In this document: piece by piece, positions 15,513 through 23,991 of the stretch
How the letters are laid out: every line of letters begins with the position of its first letter
Position numbering within the stretch: the first letter of the stretch is position 1
Assembly (NCBI RefSeq): GCF_003226555.1
Contig: NZ_QKQS01000007.1
Span: 41,494 to 105,493, forward strand
Reading direction: 5' to 3'
Origin: Rhodopseudomonas palustris
Lineage (GTDB): Bacteria > Pseudomonadota > Alphaproteobacteria > Rhizobiales > Xanthobacteraceae
Length of the DNA: 64,000 bases
Translations under genes and position numbers: made by a program
The notes under the pieces: model-generated
What the model was told of the DNA's origin: nothing
The model's input: only the letters and a program-made list of their open reading frames with translations
Database searches by the model: none

Positions 15513-16253
15513 TCAGCCGCCGGCCACGATCTCCGCCAGCGCCGTCAGCGATCCGATGCGATGGTCCGGCTCGAAGCCGAGCACGTCCATCTGCGTGCGC
15601 AGCGCCTTGAACAACGTCTGCGGCGGCAGCGGTCCCGGGCGCCGCAGCTCGCGTGCCATCGCGTCGCGGCTGACACGTTCGATCCAGGCGACGGTGAAGC
15701 CGAACGCCTTGGCACCGGCGACGTCCCATGGGTTCGACGAGACGAACAGCATCTCGCGTGGCGTCAAGCCGAGCCGCGCTTCGGCAAGCGCATAGGCGCG
15801 CGGATGCGGTTTGAACACCTTCGCGGCGTCGACGCTGATGACGTCGTCGAGCGCACGGTCGAGCCCGGTGTTGCGGGTGAGGGCGCCGAGCATGTCCGGA
15901 CTGCCGTTGGACAGGATAGCGCGCTTGCAGGGCGCGAGCGCATCCAGCGCTGTCAGCGCTTCGGGGTAGAGCGCAAGATCGAGATACTTCGCGAAGATCC
16001 GCTCGAACGCACCGCCGCCGGCTTCGATGCCGAGGCAATCGAGCGTGTAGGCGAGCGAATCTCGGGTGACGACCGCGAAGTCCTCGTAGGTCCCCATCTG
16101 CGAGCGCAGCCAAGTGTATTCGAGCTGCTTGATCCGCCAGATCTGAGTGATCACCTCGCCGTAGCCGGGAAACTCGGTCTCGGTGACCGCGGCGACGGAC
16201 TGGATATCGTACAGCGTGCCGTAAGCATCGAACACGACGGCCTTGATCGGCAT
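15513..16253 (-). CDS. HAD-superfamily type II (S)-2-haloacid dehalogenase-like hydrolase
   Basis: A 246-residue protein with all four HAD motifs: VFDAYGTLYD with the nucleophile Asp at about residue 8, ILSNGSPDM near residue 114, the conserved Lys in AKVFKPHPRAY near residue 145, and SSNPWDVAGAKAFG near residue 170. The last two, especially the SSN-WD block, are characteristic of L-2-haloacid dehalogenases such as DehII, which release halide from short 2-halo acids. The ATG at 16253 was chosen over one 24 bases upstream because it directly precedes the beta-strand IKAVVFDAYG. Native substrates could also be unrelated small phosphates. Confidence 0.86.
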   Translation of the reverse strand: MPIKAVVFDAYGTLYDIQSVAAVTETEFPGYGEVITQIWRIKQLEYTWLRSQMGTYEDFAVVTRDSLAYTLDCLGIEAGGGAFERIFAKYLDLALYPEALTALDALAPCKRAILSNGSPDMLGALTRNTGLDRALDDVISVDAAKVFKPHPRAYALAEARLGLTPREMLFVSSNPWDVAGAKAFGFTVAWIERVSRDAMARELRRPGPLPPQTLFKALRTQMDVLGFEPDHRIGSLTALAEIVAGG

Positions 16254-16354
16254 GGGGGCTCTCGGTCGTTGCTGCAATTTTGTTGGTAGAGCGACGCTAT
16301 CTCAGTGTTCGAGCGATGAGAAGCGCGGGCGCGTTGCTTCGGGAAGCGGTGCAA

Positions 16355-16507
16355 GGATTGCGGCCGGCTCCCTCGCCCCGCTTTAGCGGGGAGAGGGTTG
16401 GGGTGAGGGGCGGCGCGAGCACTGAGTCTCGGCCTGGCTGAGACGCCCCCTCACCCGGCATGCATCTGACGATGCCTGCCGACCTCTCCCCGCGCGCGGG
16501 GAGAGGT
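16355..16507. repeat. Composite palindromic intergenic repeat
   Basis: Two G/C hairpins (gccccgctttagcggggag and ctccccgcgcgcggggag) flank the inverted segments ggggtgaggggc and gccccctcaccc. The same parts in the same order occur at the window start (1-137). It fills the gap between the dehalogenase-like and amidohydrolase genes. Confidence 0.8.
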
Positions 16508-16514
16508 GACAAGC

Positions 16515-17384
16515 TCAGATCCCCAAAAGCTTGCGGGCGTTGTGCTTCAGCACCTTCGGCCGCACCTCGTCGCGGATCTCGAGCTTGGCGAAATCCGACA
16601 GCCAGCGGTCGGGCGTGATCACCGGCCAGTCGGAGCCGAACAGCATCTTGTCCTGCAGAATGGTGTTGATGTAGCGCACCAGGATCGGCGGGAAGTATTT
16701 CGGCGACCAGCCCGACAGGTCGATATAGACGTTGGGCTTGTGGGTCGCCACCGACAGCGCCTCTTCCTGCCAGGGGAAGGAGGGGTGCGCCAAGATGATC
16801 TTCATGTCGGGGAAGTCGGCGGCGACGTCGTCCATATACATCGGGTTGGAGTACTTCAGCCGCATGCCCATGCCGCCCGGCATGCCGGAGCCGACGCCGG
16901 TCTGGCCGGTGTGAAACAGCGCGATCGCGCCGCCTTCCTGGATCGCTTCGTACAGCGGGTAGGCGAGCCGGTCGTTGGGGTAGAAGCCCTGCATCGTCGG
17001 GTGGAACTTGAAGCCCTTGATGCCGTAGTCGGCGATCAGGCGCCGCGCCTCGCGCACGCCGAGCTTGCCCTTGTGGGGATCGATCGAGGCGAACGGAATC
17101 AGTACGTCGGAATTCGCCTTCGCGATCTCGATCATTTCGTCGTTGTTGTAGCGGCGGAAGCCGGTCTCGCGCTCGGCGTCGACCGGGAAGATCACCGCGG
17201 CGATCTTCTTGGCGCGATAATACGCGGCGGTCTCGGGCACGGTCGGCGGGTGTTTGTTGGGCGAGCCGAAATACTCGGCCATGCGCGCCTGGAAGTCGTC
17301 GTAGCCGTCGTCGGCGTGGCAGCCGCACGGCTCCTCGGCGTGGGTGTGGATGTCGATGGCGACGAGATCGTCGGGATTGAGCAT
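16515..17384 (-). CDS. Metal-dependent amidohydrolase (amidohydrolase_2 family)
   Basis: A 289-residue TIM-barrel enzyme of the ACMSD/gamma-resorcylate decarboxylase-like group. The metal-binding HTH is at residues 13-15 (IDIHTHAEEPCG), GIKGFKFHP supplies another His near residue 128, LAHPSFPWQEEA a third near residue 199, and the terminal metal ligand is the Asp in GSDWP near residue 248. Members hydrolyse or decarboxylate aromatic and dicarboxylic acids; the substrate here is unknown. It is transcribed alone, leftwards, with repeats at its 3' side. An unusual CGCH pair of cysteines sits near residue 21. Confidence 0.87.
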   Translation of the reverse strand: MLNPDDLVAIDIHTHAEEPCGCHADDGYDDFQARMAEYFGSPNKHPPTVPETAAYYRAKKIAAVIFPVDAERETGFRRYNNDEMIEIAKANSDVLIPFASIDPHKGKLGVREARRLIADYGIKGFKFHPTMQGFYPNDRLAYPLYEAIQEGGAIALFHTGQTGVGSGMPGGMGMRLKYSNPMYMDDVAADFPDMKIILAHPSFPWQEEALSVATHKPNVYIDLSGWSPKYFPPILVRYINTILQDKMLFGSDWPVITPDRWLSDFAKLEIRDEVRPKVLKHNARKLLGI

Positions 17385-17565
17385 CTGGCGTTTCCTTCGG
17401 GCGTTTGCTCGCCTTCTTGGCGGTGGCGAATTGATTATGGTCTATAATTATTTTGTGGAGCTGTGAAGCGGTTCCACGCGCGGGGTGGCGCACCCGTGCG
17501 GCGCTCGGCTACGATGTGGTGGCCGGGTTTTCCGCAACGCCTTGCGGGTTCCGGCGGCGGATCGA

Positions 17566-17594
17566 TTGACAGGCCGGGAGTCGCTGGATAGATA
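17566..17594 (+). promoter_or_regulatory. Sigma-70 promoter of rpmJ
   Basis: TTGACA at 17566-17571, a 17-base spacer and TAGATA at 17589-17594 make a near-consensus housekeeping promoter. Transcription should start near 17601, about 85 bases before rpmJ. Confidence 0.75.
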
Positions 17595-17602
17595 GACACC
17601 GT

Positions 17603-17631
17603 CCCGGGCGGGCTTCCGCCAGCGGGATTTT
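17603..17631 (+). other. Hairpin at the 5' end of the rpmJ transcript
   Basis: Nested stems CCCG-GGCGG, loop GCTT, CCGCC-ag-CGGG (17603-17626) are followed by ATTTT, starting two bases after the predicted transcription start. It could be an attenuator or a stabilising 5' stem for this short ribosomal-protein mRNA. Confidence 0.45.
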
Positions 17632-17685
17632 AGTGTTTTGCATTCGGCCAGTTGTCACGGCCTTTCAAACAGTCAGGATAGACCC

Positions 17686-17811
17686 ATGAAGGTCCGTAAC
17701 TCGCTGAAGTCGCTGCTCGCCCGCCACCGCGAAAACCGTCTGGTTCGCCGCAAGGGCCGGCTCTACGTCATCAACAAGACCCAGCGCCGTTTCAAGGCCC
17801 GCCAGGGCTGA
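17686..17811 (+). CDS. rpmJ: 50S ribosomal protein L36
   Basis: The 41-residue product starts [20 protein letters not shown] and ends [12 protein letters not shown], the cysteine-free long form of L36 common in alphaproteobacteria. It lacks the CxxC zinc ligands of the 37-residue form. L36 binds 23S rRNA in the large subunit. The gene is monocistronic, with its own near-consensus promoter about 90 bases upstream. The start is unambiguous from the family N-terminus. Confidence 0.95.
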   Translation: MKVRNSLKSLLARHRENRLVRRKGRLYVINKTQRRFKARQG

Positions 17812-17909
17812 TCGCGACGGGCCGCTTCGCGGCCTCGCGCCTAGCATTTCACGCCGCTGTGACGCGCGCGCTGCTTTGCAGCGCGCTTTGTCGTGTCTAG
17901 ACTGTCGCA

Positions 17910-18572
17910 ATGGTGCTCGTCCCCCGACATTTGCGGATTTTCCCTTGCGCGCTGGCAGTTGGCGCGTTGCTGTTGGGTGCGCCGAGCGGGGCGCGGGCGC
18001 AGGCGCCCGACGGGCCCAAGCATCCCTTGGAGAAACCTCTGGCTCAGCCGCCGGCCCCGCCGGAGAAGCTGCCACGAGTGCCGACCGACCGCACCAAGGG
18101 ACTCGATTTCCTGTTCGGCGCCCTGAAGGCTGCGCCGGACGAAGCCAGCGCCAAGCATGTCGAGGGCCGGATCTGGGCGTTGTGGAGCCAGACCAGCAGC
18201 GACACCACCGCGCTGCTGATGGCACGCTCGAAAGTGGCGATGGACGCCAAGCAATATGGCGTCGCGCTGAAGCTGCTCGATGCCGTGCTCGAGCTGAGGC
18301 CGGATTACGTCGAAGGCTGGAACCGGCGCGCGACGATCTATTATCTGCAGAACGACTACATGCGCTCGCTCGAAGACATCGAGCAGGTGCTGGCGCGCGA
18401 ACCGCGCCATTTCGGCGCGCTGGCCGGGCTCGGCATGATCATGCAGGAACTCGGCGACGACAAACGCGCGCTCGATGCGTTCCGCAGGGCGCTCGCGCTC
18501 AATCCGCATCTCGATAAGGTGCCGGACCTCGTCAAGACGCTGTCCGAGAAGGTCGAAGGCCGCGACATCTGA
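17910..18572 (+). CDS. Exported tetratricopeptide-repeat protein
   Basis: A 220-residue protein with a signal peptide (hydrophobic stretch ALAVGALLLGAPSGARAQA near residues 14-31), a Pro-rich linker, and at least two clear TPR units: AKQYGVALKLLDAVLELRPDY and NDYMRSLEDIEQVLAREPRHF, followed by a third ending in ALDAFRRALALNPHL. It is likely periplasmic and a protein-interaction scaffold. The ATG at 17910 gives a basic n-region typical of signal peptides. It follows rpmJ by 98 bases and precedes the OsmC gene by 115 bases on the same strand; an operon is possible but not shown. Confidence 0.86.
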   Translation: MVLVPRHLRIFPCALAVGALLLGAPSGARAQAPDGPKHPLEKPLAQPPAPPEKLPRVPTDRTKGLDFLFGALKAAPDEASAKHVEGRIWALWSQTSSDTTALLMARSKVAMDAKQYGVALKLLDAVLELRPDYVEGWNRRATIYYLQNDYMRSLEDIEQVLAREPRHFGALAGLGMIMQELGDDKRALDAFRRALALNPHLDKVPDLVKTLSEKVEGRDI

Positions 18573-18687
18573 CGCGCTTTGGCGCGCTCGTCCTTTCAAT
18601 GCGGCCGGACATTCCTACATCCAGTCTCCGCTGCCGCGGCCGATAGGGCTGCGGTTGATCATCGACGGCAGCACAGGAGAGCACCGC

Positions 18688-19116
18688 ATGAGCACGACAT
18701 CCGGTTCGGCGAAGTGGCAGGGCGGCATCAAGGACGGCAAGGGCGCGATCTCGACCAAGAGCGGCGCGCTGTCGGATTATCCCTACGGCTTCGCCAGTCG
18801 GTTCGAAGGCAAGCCGGGCTCAAACCCCGAAGAGCTGATCGGTGCCGCGCACGCCGCCTGCTTCACCATGGCGCTGTCGCTGATCCTCGGCGAAGCCAAG
18901 CTCACCGCCGAGCAGATGGAAACCAAGGCGGACGTCACGCTGGAGAAGCAGGGCGACGGCTTCGCCATCACCGCGATCCACCTGACGCTGGCCGCCAAGA
19001 TCCCCGGCGCCGACGACGCGACCTTCCAGGACTGCGCCGCCAAGGCCAAAGCCGGCTGCCCGGTCTCGAAGCTGCTCAATACCAAGATCACGCTGGATGC
19101 CAAGCTGGTGAGCTGA
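18688..19116 (+). CDS. osmC: OsmC-family thiol peroxidase
   Basis: A 142-residue OsmC/Ohr-superfamily protein, which reduces organic hydroperoxides. The two redox cysteines are visible: Cys58 in AAHAACFTMALS and Cys124 in AGCPVSKLL. The opening SGSAKWQGGIKDGKGAISTK and the GKPGSNPEELIGAAHA block are typical of the OsmC rather than the Ohr branch. The ATG at 18688 has AGGAGAGCACCGC before it. A repeat element follows the stop codon directly. Confidence 0.9.
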   Translation: MSTTSGSAKWQGGIKDGKGAISTKSGALSDYPYGFASRFEGKPGSNPEELIGAAHAACFTMALSLILGEAKLTAEQMETKADVTLEKQGDGFAITAIHLTLAAKIPGADDATFQDCAAKAKAGCPVSKLLNTKITLDAKLVS

Positions 19117-19127
19117 GCTCTTCTTCA

Positions 19128-19238
19128 GTCATTCCGGGGCGCAGGCGAAGCCTGCGAACCCGGAATCCAGAGGTTGTTAGGCTGAGGCAGGACATCTCGG
19201 GATTCCGGGCTCGCCGCTACGCGGCGCCCCGGAATGAC
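19128..19238. repeat. Palindromic intergenic repeat (GTCATTCCGGGGCGC family)
   Basis: Perfect 15-bp terminal arms GTCATTCCGGGGCGC (19128-19142) and its complement (19224-19238) enclose two internal hairpins (gcaggcgaagcctgc and gccgctacgcggc). It sits between the convergent osmC and pyk genes and could end both transcripts. Confidence 0.8.
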
Positions 19239-19269
19239 GACCGGTTAGTTTCTAATCGCAGAGCCTGAG

Positions 19270-20703
19270 TCACACATCCGTATCGCTGGGCCCGACATAG
19301 GCGATGCGGACCATGTTGGTGGCGCCGGGGGTGCCGAGCGGGACGCCGGCGACGATGATCACGCGTTGGCCGGACTTGGCGAAGCCGTCGCGGAACGCGA
19401 TGCGACCGGCACGGTCGACCATGTCGTCCTGATCCTTAGCGTCTTCGGCGACGACGCAATGCACGCCCCACACCGCCGACAGTTTCCGCCCGGTGTTGAG
19501 GTTCGGCGTGATCGCGACCACCGGCACCTTCGGCCGCTCGCGCGCGACGCGCAGCGCGGTCGAGCCGGACGAAGTCCAGCAGATGATCGCCGACAGATCG
19601 AGGGTTTCGGCGATCTGGCGCGCCGCGCCGGCGATGGCGTCGCCTGCGGTTGGTTCAGGCTCCGGCCGCTGCGCGGTCAGGACGCCGCGATACAGCGGAT
19701 CGCGCTCGACCTCTTCGCCGATCCGGTTCATCGTCGACACCGCCTCGACCGGATATTTGCCGGCGGCGGATTCGGCCGACAGCATGATCGCGTCGGCGCC
19801 TTCATAGACTGCGGTGGCGACGTCGGAGACTTCGGCGCGGGTCGGCACCGGGCTCGAGATCATCGACTCCAGCATCTGCGTGGCGACGACAACCGGCTTG
19901 CCGGCGCGCCGCGCCATGCGGGTCATCTGCTTCTGCAGGCTCGGCACCCGTTCCAGCGGCATCTCGACGCCAAGGTCGCCGCGCGCCACCATCAGCGCGT
20001 CGGAGACATCGAGGATGTCCTCCAGCCGGTCGATCGCCTGCGGCTTCTCGATCTTGGCCATCACCGCGGCGCGGCCGCGGATCATCCGCTTGGCCTCGAC
20101 GACGTCTTCGGCGCGCTGCACGAAGCTCAAGGCCACCCAGTCGATGCCGGTTTCGCAGGCGGCTTCGAGGTCGGCGCGGTCCTTGTTGGTCATCGCCGAC
20201 ATCGGCAGGTCGGTGTCGGGCAGGCTGACGCCCTTGCGGTCGCTCATCTTGCCGCCGATCACCACGCGGGTCACCGCGCGATCACCCTCGGTCTCTTCGC
20301 AGATCAGCCGCACCTTGCCGTCGTCCAGCAGCAGCGCGTCGCCGAGCTTCAGCGCGGCCAGGATCTCCGGATGCGGCAGATACACGCGCGTCTCGTCGCC
20401 CGGCTCCTTGATCGAGTCGAGCACGAAGCTCGAGCCGTTGTTGAGCTGGATCGGACCGTTGGCGAACGAGCCCAGCCGCAGCTTCGGTCCCTGCAGGTCG
20501 ACCAGGATACCGATCGGACGCCCGTAGCTGCTTTCGACGTTACGGATGGTCTTCACCAGCTCCCGCATCTTGTCGTGCGGGGTATGGCTCATGTTGATCC
20601 GGAACACGTCGGCGCCGGCCTCGAACAGCTTGCGGATCATGGTGCTGTCGGAGGAGGCGGGGCCGAGCGTGGCGAGGATCTTGATCCGGCGCAGGCGTCT
20701 CAT
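19270..20703 (-). CDS. pyk: Pyruvate kinase
   Basis: A 477-residue enzyme of normal length for the last step of glycolysis (phosphoenolpyruvate plus ADP to pyruvate plus ATP). Landmarks are RRIKILATLGPASS at the start, FRINMSHTPHDKM (substrate/potassium site), MAKIEKPQAIDRLEDIL with the catalytic Lys near residue 217, MVARGDLGVEMPLERVP, and KPVVVATQMLESMI. The start codon overlaps the stop of the upstream DUF1036 gene by 4 bases (ATGA), so the two are cotranscribed and coupled. That start agrees with the family N-terminus. Confidence 0.95.
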   Translation of the reverse strand: MRRLRRIKILATLGPASSDSTMIRKLFEAGADVFRINMSHTPHDKMRELVKTIRNVESSYGRPIGILVDLQGPKLRLGSFANGPIQLNNGSSFVLDSIKEPGDETRVYLPHPEILAALKLGDALLLDDGKVRLICEETEGDRAVTRVVIGGKMSDRKGVSLPDTDLPMSAMTNKDRADLEAACETGIDWVALSFVQRAEDVVEAKRMIRGRAAVMAKIEKPQAIDRLEDILDVSDALMVARGDLGVEMPLERVPSLQKQMTRMARRAGKPVVVATQMLESMISSPVPTRAEVSDVATAVYEGADAIMLSAESAAGKYPVEAVSTMNRIGEEVERDPLYRGVLTAQRPEPEPTAGDAIAGAARQIAETLDLSAIICWTSSGSTALRVARERPKVPVVAITPNLNTGRKLSAVWGVHCVVAEDAKDQDDMVDRAGRIAFRDGFAKSGQRVIIVAGVPLGTPGATNMVRIAYVGPSDTDV

Positions 20704-21284
20704 GGCTTGGTCCCGGCCTCGCCCGGCGCGCCAGGCGTGGCGGGTGCGGTGCGGCCCGGCGTCGGAGGAATGCCCGGCAGTCCGGTGCCGGGCGCTCCGG
20801 GCAGTCCCGGCAGCTTTTGCGTGTTCTGTTCGTTGCTTTCGGTCAATTGCACGGTCCAGGCCCGTTGGTCGCCGGTGTCGACCTCGAAGAAGCCGGTGCG
20901 GTCGAAGCCGCGCGCCAGGCAGTTCTCGGTCCCTTTGATGGTGAATTCCTTGTCGCGCGAGCACATGAAGGCCTGGCCGGACCATTCGCCGCCGCGGTCG
21001 TAATCGAGCGCGTAGATGTAGTAGTAGCGGGCCACCAAAGCGCCGCGCAGCAGCGTCTCGCAGCTTCGCGACGACACGTTCCACCAGCCTTCGGTGGTCC
21101 AGCCGTCGACGTCCTTGTAGCCCAGCGCGATTCCCACCCGGCTCGAGGTGTTGTTGCACAGTCGGAAGTCGGCGGCGGCCGGGGCGCTGCCGCACAGCAG
21201 CGCGCCAAACGCCAACACCGCCGTCGCGGCTGCCGAGGGGCGGGTCCAGATATGCCGGAAGGGGAGGGAATCTATGATGATCAT
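20700..21284 (-). CDS. DUF1036 secreted protein with collagen-like tail
   Basis: A 194-residue protein with a signal peptide (ATAVLAFGALLCGSAPAAA) and a DUF1036 domain of about residues 38-148: FRLCNNTSSRVGIALGYKD, GWWNVSSRSCETLLRG and AFMCSRDKEFTIKG, with four conserved cysteines. The last 45 residues are a Gly-Pro-rich run (LPGLPGAPGTGLPGIPP) resembling collagen triplets. Function is unknown. It is the first gene of a coupled pair with pyk, an odd pairing of a secreted protein with a glycolytic enzyme that is often kept in this bacterial group. Confidence 0.85.
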   Translation of the reverse strand: MIIIDSLPFRHIWTRPSAAATAVLAFGALLCGSAPAAADFRLCNNTSSRVGIALGYKDVDGWTTEGWWNVSSRSCETLLRGALVARYYYIYALDYDRGGEWSGQAFMCSRDKEFTIKGTENCLARGFDRTGFFEVDTGDQRAWTVQLTESNEQNTQKLPGLPGAPGTGLPGIPPTPGRTAPATPGAPGEAGTKP

Positions 21285-21475
21285 GCAGCCAAGCTATACC
21301 AATTTGCTGATGATTTCGCGTGACAGGGCCGGCCTGTCAACGGGCGCGCCGCCCGCCGAAGCCGTCGGGGACCGGAGCCGCGGTGCAGCAGAATCGGCTG
21401 TAGCCTTCAGATGTGGCAAAATCTGAGCCCGTCCCCATCTGGGGAGAACCAAGGGCTTCAGCATAAGGTGATCGC

Positions 21476-21775
21476 ATGGACGACAGCACCCGGACCGAAC
21501 TGGAAGCGGCGGCGTTTCGCCGTCTGGTGGCGCATCTGCGGGAGCGCACCGACGTCCAGAACATCGATCTGATGAATCTCGCCGGGTTCTGTCGCAACTG
21601 CCTGTCGAACTGGCTGAAGGACGCCGCCGACGCGCAAGGCGTTGCGATGAGCCGGGACGAGAGCCGCGAGGCGGTTTACGGCATGCCTTACGAAGCGTGG
21701 AAGGCGAAGTACCAGAGCGCCGCCACAGCGGAGCAGGCCGAAGCGTTCAAGAAGTCGCATCCGCACAGTCACTGA
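21476..21775 (+). CDS. DUF1244 family protein
   Basis: A 99-residue cytoplasmic protein with the DUF1244 core: AAFRRLVAHLRERTDVQNID, NLAGFCRNCLSNWL and YGMPYEAWKAKYQ. The FCRNC motif gives a CxxC pair that could bind a metal or be redox-active. The family is widespread in proteobacteria and of unknown role. The C-terminus ends in KSHPHSH, a small His cluster. It is divergent from the DUF1036-pyk operon and precedes gapR by 185 bases on the same strand. Confidence 0.88.
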   Translation: MDDSTRTELEAAAFRRLVAHLRERTDVQNIDLMNLAGFCRNCLSNWLKDAADAQGVAMSRDESREAVYGMPYEAWKAKYQSAATAEQAEAFKKSHPHSH

Positions 21776-21960
21776 CACGGCGCCTTCGGGCGGCGCATCA
21801 AGGCGCAATTTCGGCACCAGCGATTTCCGCTGTGGGTCGCTGTGGATCGGCGTGATGCCCCTTGACGGGAGGCGCCGCGGCGAAGAGTGTCCGGCGCAGA
21901 TGCGGCGCGCGAGGCACCGCCCCGCCGCTTTTCCCAATCATTATCTGCCAGGAGTGCACG

Positions 21961-22233
21961 ATGGCCACCTCCGCTGCCGCCGTCCAGGACGATCCCGCGA
22001 CCAATTTTGCCAAAGACCAGCTTCGGGCGATCATCGAGCGGATCGAACGTCTTGAGGAAGAGAAGAAGACGATCTCCGACGATATCCGCGACGTCTATGC
22101 GGAAGCCAAGGGCAACGGCTTCGACGTCAAGGCGCTGCGCACCATCGTGCGGATGCGCAAGCAGGACGCCAACGAGCGCGCCGAGCAGGAGACGATCCTG
22201 GAAACCTACATGCAGGCGCTCGGGATGCTCTGA
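21961..22233 (+). CDS. gapR: GapR-type nucleoid-associated protein (DUF2312)
   Basis: A 90-residue protein with the DUF2312 sequence [20 protein letters not shown], then [20 protein letters not shown] and [10 protein letters not shown]. In Caulobacter the DUF2312 protein GapR is a tetrameric nucleoid protein that encircles overtwisted DNA and supports replication; assignment here rests on family identity. The start is the first ATG before the conserved core and follows AGGAGTGCACG. A strong bidirectional terminator follows about 75 bases after the stop. Confidence 0.9.
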   Translation: MATSAAAVQDDPATNFAKDQLRAIIERIERLEEEKKTISDDIRDVYAEAKGNGFDVKALRTIVRMRKQDANERAEQETILETYMQALGML

Positions 22234-22308
22234 GGCCGGCCTCGGCCGGAGCCTGCGCCGGACCATCTCGATCCCTCTGCCGGTCCGGCAAACAGATTGC
22301 CCAGAATG

Positions 22309-22340
22309 AAAAATGCCCGGGACCAATCCCGGGCATTTTT
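22309..22340. terminator. Bidirectional rho-independent terminator
   Basis: Perfect arms AAAAATGCCCGGG (22309-22321) and CCCGGGCATTTTT (22328-22340) with a 6-base loop give T runs on both strands, ending gapR from the left and the DUF882 gene from the right. Confidence 0.92.
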
Positions 22341-22365
22341 CATGGATACGTTCTGGTCGAAGCTG

Positions 22366-23991
22366 TCAGCGCGATGCTGCGCCCGGGAACGTCGTCGTCG
22401 TCAGCGTTGCGACGGCCGTGCCGCTGAAAGCGTCTGCATACAGGCCCGGCTGCGGATCGTCGGCAAAGCCCATCGCCAGCGTGGCGTCCGGTTTGACGAA
22501 ATAGCCGGTCAGCAGCGTCATGTCGGTGTCGCCGATCACCGTTGCGGCGGTGCGGATCGCCCGCGGCATCAGGATCATCGCGCGGATCCAGACGTCGTTG
22601 TCCCGGCTGCCGGCGGCGGCGAGCCGCGCTGAATTAGCCACCACCGTCTTACCCTGTTCGGACTTGCCGATCACGGTGTCGATCTTGTCCGACACTGCAG
22701 CATGGCGTTGCGCATGCGGGCGGAAGCCGCGCGGGATCGGCGCACTGGCGGTGACGACCCGCGGGTGCCGGCTTCGTTCGTGCTGCGAGCTGTTGTCCTG
22801 GGGGGACGGAGCATAGGCGAGCGCATTCATCGCCTCGTCCGACTTGTCGGCGGCGGCCAGGGCCTCGCGCGCGCTGATCGCGGCGACCTGAGGTCGCTTC
22901 GCCTGTTCGGAGGCCAGCGGGAAATCGTCCCAGAAGCCGCGGGCGTTGATGATATCGGCCGGAGTCTGCAGCTTCGGCTCGGCGGATTTGGCTTCCGCCT
23001 GGGTGGCCTTGGCCGGGCGAGGCGCCGGCAGCACCACGTCTCCGGCGGAGGCGAGCTGGATCGCGGCGGCCGGCTTGGCGCGCGGCATCGGCACCGGATC
23101 GCTGCTTGCGGCATCGGCGGTCTTGACGCCGGCAGCCGCCGCCACGGCGTCGGCCGCAGCGACCTTGATGTCAGCCATCGGCTTGGCGCCGGATGGGGCT
23201 GCAGCGGTGCCCTGTTCGTCCTCGTCGTCGCGCGACTTGCCGCCGAACAGCGCCGTCAGGAAATTGGTCTTGGCCGGCGCCGCGCTGCTGCCGTCGCGGC
23301 GGTTCTCGATATCCGCCATCGCCAGCTCGTAACCGCGAAGTGGCTTGCCATTGGACGGGATGTGCACGGTGCGGCCGTCCGGGAACACGCGGGCGAGCTG
23401 GTCTGCGGTCATCCGCGGCCAGTGCCGGATACCGCCGGTATCGAGATGGACGAACGGCGAGCCCGAGGTGGGATAGAAGCCGACACCGCCGCGCTGCAGC
23501 CGGAGGCCGGCGAAACGGATCTTCTCCAGCGCCACGCCGGGAATGAAGAAGTCCATCGCATGTCCCAGCGTGTGCTGGCTGTGGCGCGCTACGCCCGAAG
23601 AGCGACGGCGAAGCATGGCATTGGTGGAGGGGGAGCGGTAGGCGGATATGATCTGGATCGGCTGCTTGGCGTCGACGTCCCGGTAGACTTCCCAGAGAAT
23701 GTCGAACAACCGGCGGTCCATCACCGTCTGGTCCTGCGACCGCCAGTCGCGCATGAAATGGTTGAGCTGCTTCAGCGCGTCTTCGTCGTAGCGGCCGCTG
23801 CGCTTGAAAGTGACGGTGAGGCTTTCGCCCGAATGGGTGTGGTGGAACGACAGCGTCCGGGTATCGCCGACCGCGGAGGCGTCATGGACCGAACCGGCAC
23901 CCGCCAGCAGCAGTGCCGTCGTCAAGACGGCGCCGTAACCGGCTCTGGGCATCGACAGTGATTTCAGACGGCGCGCAAAAGCAGCCAGCAC
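22366..23991 (-). CDS. DUF882/YcbK-type M15 murein endopeptidase with long disordered tail
   Basis: A 541-residue protein with an N-terminal membrane or signal segment (GAVLTTALLLAGAGSVHDASA), then a DUF882 (peptidase M15, YcbK/MepK-like) domain of about residues 45-200. Zinc and catalytic residues appear in SAYRSPSTNAMLR, HTLGHAMDFFIPG and SPFVHLDTGGIRHW. Such enzymes cut peptidoglycan cross-links. The following 340 residues are Ala/Pro/Lys-rich and probably disordered, ending in a small conserved-looking domain. The GTG start at 23991 is used; an ATG at 23952 is an alternative. With the adjacent L,D-transpeptidase gene this forms a leftward cell-wall pair. Confidence 0.87.
   Translation of the reverse strand: MLAAFARRLKSLSMPRAGYGAVLTTALLLAGAGSVHDASAVGDTRTLSFHHTHSGESLTVTFKRSGRYDEDALKQLNHFMRDWRSQDQTVMDRRLFDILWEVYRDVDAKQPIQIISAYRSPSTNAMLRRRSSGVARHSQHTLGHAMDFFIPGVALEKIRFAGLRLQRGGVGFYPTSGSPFVHLDTGGIRHWPRMTADQLARVFPDGRTVHIPSNGKPLRGYELAMADIENRRDGSSAAPAKTNFLTALFGGKSRDDEDEQGTAAAPSGAKPMADIKVAAADAVAAAAGVKTADAASSDPVPMPRAKPAAAIQLASAGDVVLPAPRPAKATQAEAKSAEPKLQTPADIINARGFWDDFPLASEQAKRPQVAAISAREALAAADKSDEAMNALAYAPSPQDNSSQHERSRHPRVVTASAPIPRGFRPHAQRHAAVSDKIDTVIGKSEQGKTVVANSARLAAAGSRDNDVWIRAMILMPRAIRTAATVIGDTDMTLLTGYFVKPDATLAMGFADDPQPGLYADAFSGTAVATLTTTTFPGAASR

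Larger units (their letters stand above)
17385..17685. other. Divergent promoter region between amidohydrolase and rpmJ
   Basis: A 301-base non-coding region. The left half is AT-rich around 17432-17455, the likely promoter zone of the amidohydrolase. The right half carries the rpmJ promoter at 17566-17594 and a hairpin at the start of its transcript. Confidence 0.6.

Noticed and set aside
18783-19103. 106-codon minus-strand frame opposite osmC
   Set aside because: Ser/Ala-rich shadow; the plus strand has both OsmC cysteines and a good ribosome binding site.
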